Positions 59,669 through 64,000 of a stretch of DNA of 64,000 nucleotides are shown here, piece by piece. The stretch lies in assembly GCF_947494015.1 (NCBI RefSeq), contig NZ_CANLTL010000006.1:124001-188000 (forward strand), in the 5' to 3' direction. The notes under the pieces were generated by a model. The model was given only the letters and a program-made list of their open reading frames with translations, was not told where the DNA came from and ran no database searches. Both the position numbers and the translations under genes were made by a program. Source of the DNA: an uncultured Cellulomonas sp. (GTDB lineage: Bacteria > Actinomycetota > Actinomycetes > Actinomycetales > Cellulomonadaceae). Each line of letters starts with the position of its first letter. Position 1 is the stretch's first letter.

Positions 59669-60973
59669 ATGGACTTCCTGAAGATCCTGTACCCGATCGA
59701 GTGGGTCGTGGCCTGGATCATGTACCTGGCCCACTCCGGCCTGACGGCGCTCGGGCTGGACGCGGCGTCGGGGCTGGCCTGGGGTCTGTCCATCGTCACG
59801 CTCGTCGTCGTCATGCGGATCCTGCTCATCCCGCTGTTCTTCAAGCAGATCAAGGCGTCCCGCGGGATGCAGATCATCGCCCCCGAGATGCAGGCGATCC
59901 AGAAGAAGTACAAGGGCAAGACCGATCCGGCGTCCCGCGAGGCGATGAGCCGCGAGACGATGGCGCTGTACAAGAAGCACGGCACCAACCCGTTCGCGTC
60001 GTGCCTGCCGATCCTGGCGCAGTCCCCCATCTTCTTCGCCCTGTTCCGGGTGCTGAACTCCCTGGACGAGATCGGGGCCGGCACCCGCGACGGGATCGGG
60101 CCGATCGACCAGGTGGTCGCGGCGCAGGCCGAGCGGTCGACGATCCTCGGTGCGCCGCTGTCGTCCACGTTCATGCAGGCCGGGCTCGAGGGCGATGCCG
60201 CCCTCAACACACGCCTGGTGACCATCCTGCTCATCGTCGCGATGTCTGCGACTACGTTCCTCACGCAGCGGCAGCTGACCATGAAGAACATGCCGCCGTC
60301 GGCCCTGCAGGGCCCGATGGCGCAGCAGCAGAAGGTGCTGCTCTACGTCCTGCCGCTCATCTTCGCCTTCTCAGGCGTGAACTTCCCGATCGGTGTCCTG
60401 ATCTACTGGACGACCACCAACCTGTGGTCGATGGGCCAGCAGTTCTACACGATCCGCCGGATGCCTGCTCCCGGGTCGGAGGCGGAGCGACGCCTCAAGG
60501 AGCGGCGCCAGCGCAAGGGCAAGGACCTGCCGGGCACCGACGCGGCCGGCTCCGGGACGACCGCCGTCATCGAGCCTCCCGCCCCCAAGGGGCAGCGCCA
60601 GCAGCCGGTCGGCAAGGCTCGGGCCAAGGCGAAGCCCTCGGCCGGGACGCGCCCGCCGACGGCCGGCTCGACCGGCCCGAGTGGCGCCGGGCCGGCCAAG
60701 CCCGCGACCGCAGGCGGGTCGTCGGGCCCGGCGAAGGGTGCGTCGACGAAGCGCGGGACGTCCGCGCCTGGCAGCAGGGTCGGCTCGACCGGTGCCTCCA
60801 CGGACGCCGGCGCTCGACGCAAGCCCCGGCCGACCGGTGCGACCGCAGTCCAGCCGACCCGGGGCCGGGAGAAGTCGGGTGGGCGCGCACCCGGCGCACC
60901 CACCTCGGGCTCGGAGCGCGGTGCGTCCTCGACGGACGCCGGGGATGCGTCCTCCACCAAGCCCACGACCTGA
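59669..60973 (+). CDS. yidC: Membrane protein insertase YidC/Oxa1
   Basis: 434 residues. Oxa1 core about 1-275 with five membrane helices: WGLSIVTLVVVMRILLIPLFFKQI carries the conserved Arg that faces the hydrophilic groove, followed by the coiled cytoplasmic hairpin (QIIAPEMQAIQKKYKG), NPFASCLPILAQSPIFFALF and GVNFPIGVLIYWTTTNLWSMGQQ. The C-terminal 150 residues are a basic Gly/Ser/Ala/Pro tail that may bind ribosomes. Inserts proteins into the inner membrane with or without Sec. Confidence 0.96.
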   Translation: MDFLKILYPIEWVVAWIMYLAHSGLTALGLDAASGLAWGLSIVTLVVVMRILLIPLFFKQIKASRGMQIIAPEMQAIQKKYKGKTDPASREAMSRETMALYKKHGTNPFASCLPILAQSPIFFALFRVLNSLDEIGAGTRDGIGPIDQVVAAQAERSTILGAPLSSTFMQAGLEGDAALNTRLVTILLIVAMSATTFLTQRQLTMKNMPPSALQGPMAQQQKVLLYVLPLIFAFSGVNFPIGVLIYWTTTNLWSMGQQFYTIRRMPAPGSEAERRLKERRQRKGKDLPGTDAAGSGTTAVIEPPAPKGQRQQPVGKARAKAKPSAGTRPPTAGSTGPSGAGPAKPATAGGSSGPAKGASTKRGTSAPGSRVGSTGASTDAGARRKPRPTGATAVQPTRGREKSGGRAPGAPTSGSERGASSTDAGDASSTKPTT

Positions 60974-61011
60974 CCCGTGCCGGTGCGGCACGATCTCGAT
61001 GAGGAGCAGCC

Positions 61012-61530
61012 ATGACGACATCCGCGGAGCATCAGCAGACGCCGGTTGAGAGCGCGGGCCTCAAGCGCCTGGAGGAGGAAGGCGAGATCGCCGCCGACTA
61101 CCTCGAGGAGCTGCTGGACATCGCCGACCTGGACGGCGACATCGACATCGACATCGACCACGGTCGAGCGGCCGTCGAGATCGTCGCCGAGCAGGGCTCG
61201 GAGCGCGCGCTCGCCCGTCTGGTCGGCACCGACGGCGAGGTGCTCGACGCCCTTCAGGAGCTCACCCGACTTGCGGTGCAGGCGAAGACCGGGGAGCGCA
61301 GCCGTCTGATGCTCGACGTGGCCGCCTACCGGGCGGGCCGGCGGGCCGAGCTCCTCGCGGTGGCCGCCAAGGCGATCGAGACGGTCCGGGCGTCGGGCAC
61401 CGAGCTGGCGCTCGAGCCGATGAACCCTTTCGAGCGCAAGGTCGTCCACGACGCGGTCTCGGAGGCGGGTCTGACGAGCGACTCCGACGGTATGGAGCCG
61501 CACCGGCACGTGGTGATCCGCCCGGCCTGA
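61012..61530 (+). CDS. khpB: KH/R3H RNA-binding protein KhpB (Jag/SpoIIIJ-associated)
   Basis: 172 residues. An acidic N-terminal stretch (IAADYLEELLDIADLDGDIDIDID) leads into a KH-like domain (LARLVGTDGEVLDALQELTRLA) and an R3H domain (about 105-172) with R-x3-H in NPFERKVVHDAV. It lacks the N-terminal Jag domain of firmicute homologues, as usual in actinobacteria. Binds RNA in the cytoplasm; possible role in translation or cell-shape control. ATG 61,012 follows GAGGAG. Confidence 0.93.
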   Translation: MTTSAEHQQTPVESAGLKRLEEEGEIAADYLEELLDIADLDGDIDIDIDHGRAAVEIVAEQGSERALARLVGTDGEVLDALQELTRLAVQAKTGERSRLMLDVAAYRAGRRAELLAVAAKAIETVRASGTELALEPMNPFERKVVHDAVSEAGLTSDSDGMEPHRHVVIRPA

Positions 61531-61942
61531 CGCCGCTCGGGCGACGACAGGTGCACGGGTCGGTACGGACTGCTCGTGCGATGGCCGGCGCCCGTCCGTC
61601 CGTCCTCATGCGCGTGTCGAGTGGGGCCCGTGTCGAGTGGGACCGGTGCTGTCATGAGCCGCGGTCCGCACGAGTCCGTGTGGGGTGGTCGGGAGCAGCG
61701 GCGCGGTGTTCACACAGTGTGGACAGAGTGTGTGGACAACCGCTGTGGCGCCCGGGTGCGAGGGTTGCGACGCGCTTGGCCACGTCGCAGTCCGGCGGAC
61801 CGGTGTCGCTGGGGCGGACACGCGGGGACGAAGTGGTGAGTCAGCACGGCGTTGTCCCGCCGGTAGTTGAACATTCTACTTGGAGGTTCCACGTGAAACA
61901 GCGTCGTTCGTGGCTCTCGCAGCGAGCAGGTCGGGGGGTCGG
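61531..61942. other. khpB-rsmG intergenic region with two DnaA boxes and a parS-like site
   Basis: 412 bp. TGTGGACAG (61,718-61,726, 8/9) and TGTGGACAA (61,731-61,739, perfect complement of TTGTCCACA) lie 13 bases apart. The parS-like site GTTCCACGTGAAAC lies at 61,886-61,899. Sequence around 61,870-61,885 is AT-richer. No gene fits; a TTG at 61,880 in the rsmG frame would place parS inside the coding region but lacks a ribosome site. Confidence 0.65.
61886..61899. promoter_or_regulatory. parS: parS-like centromere site 1
   Basis: GTTCCACGTGAAAC, matching the ParB-binding consensus TGTTNCACGTGAAACA over its full palindromic core; flanks are G on the left and A on the right. Located 44 bp before rsmG, in the origin-proximal region where parS sites cluster. 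Confidence 0.85.
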
Positions 61943-62671
61943 GTGACGGGTCGTCACACAGACAGGTCGCACGCCGCTGGGTCGTCGAGTGCCGACGCCG
62001 GCGGGGTGCCCGACCCGGGGCCGGCGGGACAATCGGCCGATGTCGACCCGCTCGCCGGGGACCCGCGCGTGGCAGATCTCCTCGGCGCGGCGTATCCGGC
62101 GATGGAGCAGTTCGACCAACTGCTGCGGGAACAGGGCGTCCTCCGGGGCCTGATCGGTCCGCGCGAGGTGAGTCGGCTGTGGGAGCGCCACCTGCTGAAC
62201 AGTGCGTCCCTGGCACCTCACCTCCCGACGCAGGGACTCCTCGTCGACGTCGGATCGGGAGCCGGTCTCCCCGGCATCGTCCTGGCCGCTCTGCTGCCGA
62301 GGTGTGAGGTGGTCCTCCTCGAGCCCATGGAGCGCCGAACAGCGTGGCTGGTCGAGGTGGTCGACGCGCTCGGACTGGCGAACGCCACGGTGGTGCGGGG
62401 CCGCGCCGAGGAGCAGCACGGACGGATGTCGGCCGATGCGGTCACCGCTCGGGCCGTGGCGCCGATGGACCGACTGGCGCGGTGGTCGATGCCGATGCTT
62501 CGGCCCGGCGGTCACCTCGTCGTGCTCAAAGGACGGCAGGCCACGACGGAGCTGGACGACGCCAAGCACGTGCTGCGCAAGCTCAAGGCCGTCCGGACGG
62601 AGATCGTCGCCGGCGAGACACTGCCGGGGCTGGAACCGACGACCATCGTGCGCATTCAGAAGGACGGGTAG
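61943..62671 (+). CDS. rsmG: 16S rRNA (guanine527-N7)-methyltransferase RsmG
   Basis: 242 residues. Class I methyltransferase with LVDVGSGAGLPGIVLAALLP (SAM loop), VVLLEPMERRTAWL, and SADAVTARAVAPMDRLARW, with VVLKGRQA near the C-terminus. It methylates G527 in 16S rRNA; loss gives low-level streptomycin resistance. GTG 61,943 has a G-run upstream and is favoured over a TTG at 61,880. N-terminal 40 residues are low complexity. Confidence 0.94.
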   Translation: MTGRHTDRSHAAGSSSADAGGVPDPGPAGQSADVDPLAGDPRVADLLGAAYPAMEQFDQLLREQGVLRGLIGPREVSRLWERHLLNSASLAPHLPTQGLLVDVGSGAGLPGIVLAALLPRCEVVLLEPMERRTAWLVEVVDALGLANATVVRGRAEEQHGRMSADAVTARAVAPMDRLARWSMPMLRPGGHLVVLKGRQATTELDDAKHVLRKLKAVRTEIVAGETLPGLEPTTIVRIQKDG

Positions 62672-64000
62672 CACGTCTGCCGCGATGTGCGGCCGCAACC
62701 GATCGAGAGGTCCCACCCGGGCGCCGTCACCGTGACGTGGTGGCCACCCGAGGGGGTCGAGTCCGCGGGCAGGCCAGCATTGCGCTCCTGTCGGCCGGAC
62801 GCGTTCGGTGGTGCTCTGGTCGGGGCGGGAGTCCGCTCCGCTGCAGGCGGGGTCCAGACCCGGACAGCGGTCCCAGCCCCTGCTCCACACCCAGGCCGAT
62901 GTTCGACACCGCCGAGAAGTGTTGGTGGTGTCTGATCCCGGCGGCAACCCCCGGTCCCAGTTCCGCGTCCAGGCGGATGTCCGAGGTCTGTCGGGAGTGG
63001 CGGGGACACCGGGACGGGCATGACATCGTCCGCAGACTCCGGTCGGGACCAGAGGACGCGAGGAGTGTCGACGCCGCGACGCCCCGCGTCGTCCCGGCGG
63101 GGGCGGCGGGCGGCCGGGCGTGCTGACGACCGTGGCGCCGCGCCGACCCAGGTCGTCACCCGCGGGGCTACGACCGGCGGGGGTCCCTGTCGATCGGTGC
63201 TTCGGGCAGCGGGATCGCTCCCAGCGACTGCGTCGCCTGGGTCGTCGGTGCACCTCCGGTGTGGCTTCTGGCCGGCCACGCGGAACGACCACACCCGTGC
63301 GAGTCGTACGCGGGTCGCGCGTGGCCGTACCGATACGTGCCGTGAGAGCTCGTCGCGCCAGTACTCGCGCGCGACGTCGCTGCCGACTGCTCTTGAGCGG
63401 CGGTCCGGACCTCGCGGACCGGGCTGTGTCCGACTGGTCCGCCGTCTCCGGCTGGTGCACCTCGCTCCTATAGCGGGGATAGGTACAGAGCCGAGGGGCT
63501 TGTCTCACGGCTCTCAACCTTCTCAGTGTGGGCGGAGCATCTGTGTCAGGGGGCGGCGTTAGATAGGAGAGCCGGTCGAGGGGGCACGGTGTTCCACGTG
63601 AAACCGCGGGAGTTCGGGCTGCGGTGCGTGGAGCGGGCCGGGAGACGAGGTGAGTGGGCGCCACGGCCGTCACGTCGTCGCCACAGACCGGACAACGACT
63701 CCGTGTCTGGAGCGGGCAGCGACGCAGCAGGCTTGCGCGACTCGTGGTGATGGCGCCCCGTTCGCTCTCGCGGAGGAGACGTTCTTCGCGCTGCGCGACT
63801 TCGGGGCCGCCGCGCCGCGCCCACAGCCGGGGGGCGATCGTCTTCAGCAGGGAGGGTGGAACGCGGCTGTTCGTCGTGGCTGGCTCGGACCTTCATCGAG
63901 GCCACCGCACCCGCTGCCGCCGCGCGTGGATCGTCTGTTGCACCGAGGCCGTGGCGGGTTCGTCGCTGTTTCAACTCGCGCCCGAGCTCTGCCCCTGCCC
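62672..64000. other. 1.33-kb region after rsmG with no convincing gene (parA expected)
   Basis: Open frames exist on both strands, but none has GC-biased third codon positions, a ribosome site or recognisable motifs. In actinobacteria parA and parB usually follow rsmG; no ParA Walker box (KGGVGKT) occurs by 64,000. The only clear element is parS site 2 (63,591). GC skews lower than neighbouring genes in parts (63,460-63,560). The parA start may lie beyond the window, or the region may be origin-proximal non-coding DNA. Confidence 0.55.
63591..63604. promoter_or_regulatory. parS: parS-like centromere site 2
   Basis: GTTCCACGTGAAAC with T before it, so TGTTCCACGTGAAAC matches the ParB consensus except for the last base. 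Same core as site 1, 1.7 kb away. ParB spreading from such sites organises the origin region. Confidence 0.88.

Noticed and set aside
61880..62671. TTG 61,880 as start of rsmG
   Set aside because: No ribosome site upstream; GTG 61,943 fits better, although it would have placed parS inside the gene.
62656..63294. 212-codon minus-strand ORF after rsmG
   Set aside because: Third codon positions are not GC-biased, no ribosome site and no motif; it also overlaps the rsmG end.
63020..63562. 180-codon plus-strand ORF after rsmG, considered as parA
   Set aside because: No Walker A or other ParA motif, and codon use is unlike real genes of the window.

Overview
The window is about 64 kb of very GC-rich chromosome from an actinobacterium. 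Gene order from rsmG through yidC, yidD, rnpA, rpmH, dnaA, dnaN, gnd, recF, gyrB, gyrA, DUF3566, tRNA-Ile, DLW-39 and tRNA-Ala, then on through ppiA, a rhomboid, crgA, DUF881, sortase E, trpG, pknB, pknA, pbpA, rodA, pstP, fhaB and fhaA, is the conserved actinobacterial replication-origin and cell-division neighbourhood. Secreted multidomain glycoside hydrolases, one with S-layer-homology repeats, suggest a plant-polymer degrader of the Cellulomonas type (Micrococcales). The family-level assignment is inference; no rRNA is present.

Layout. 1-3.9 kb: 3' part of a large secreted glycoside hydrolase. 4-7.6 kb: metF-metE behind a SAM riboswitch. 7.7-8.8 kb: hsp20 with a CIRCE operator, and a Nudix hydrolase. 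9.3-10.2 kb: an unusual protein joining an aegerolysin/actinoporin-like domain to three Cys/His repeats. 10.3-11.8 kb: a YeiH-type exporter and a very small LuxR-type regulator. 12-17 kb: gcvP-gcvT-gcvH behind a tandem glycine riboswitch. 17-26.4 kb: a mixed block (WbdD-like methyltransferase, aminotransferase, CorA, low-molecular-weight phosphatase, methionine aminopeptidase, a candidate structured RNA, ScyD-like propeller, WrbA, F420-oxidoreductase-like protein, a thioredoxin-like ferredoxin). 26.5 kb: tRNA-Leu(CAG). 26.9-36.2 kb: fhaA-fhaB-pstP-rodA-pbpA-pknA-pknB, a tightly overlapping operon for phospho-signalling and septal/lateral peptidoglycan synthesis. 36.3-39.2 kb: trpG, a 55-residue membrane protein, sortase E and DUF881 on the minus strand, divergent from crgA. 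39.4-42.2 kb: an SLH-anchored GH43 enzyme that looks like an accessory insertion in the otherwise conserved block. 42.5-58.3 kb: rhomboid to dnaA. 58.7-62.7 kb: rpmH to rsmG on the plus strand.

Replication features. dnaA and dnaN are separated by 541 bp holding a cluster of DnaA-box-like sequences, the probable oriC. Perfect DnaA boxes lie upstream of dnaA and in the khpB-rsmG gap, and two parS-like sites lie at 61,886 and 63,591. The last 1.33 kb (62,672-64,000), where parA would normally begin, has no convincing gene.

How the genes work together. Three cis-regulated metabolic or stress units (SAM-sensing metFE, glycine-sensing gcvPTH, HrcA-type hsp20) sit beside a chromosome-replication and cell-envelope core. 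Start codons were chosen from Shine-Dalgarno spacing and overlaps; GTG starts and 4-base ATGA/GTGA overlaps are frequent. The three-way-junction RNA at 22,791-22,853, the aegerolysin-repeat protein and the empty rsmG-distal region are the parts least explained by known annotation.
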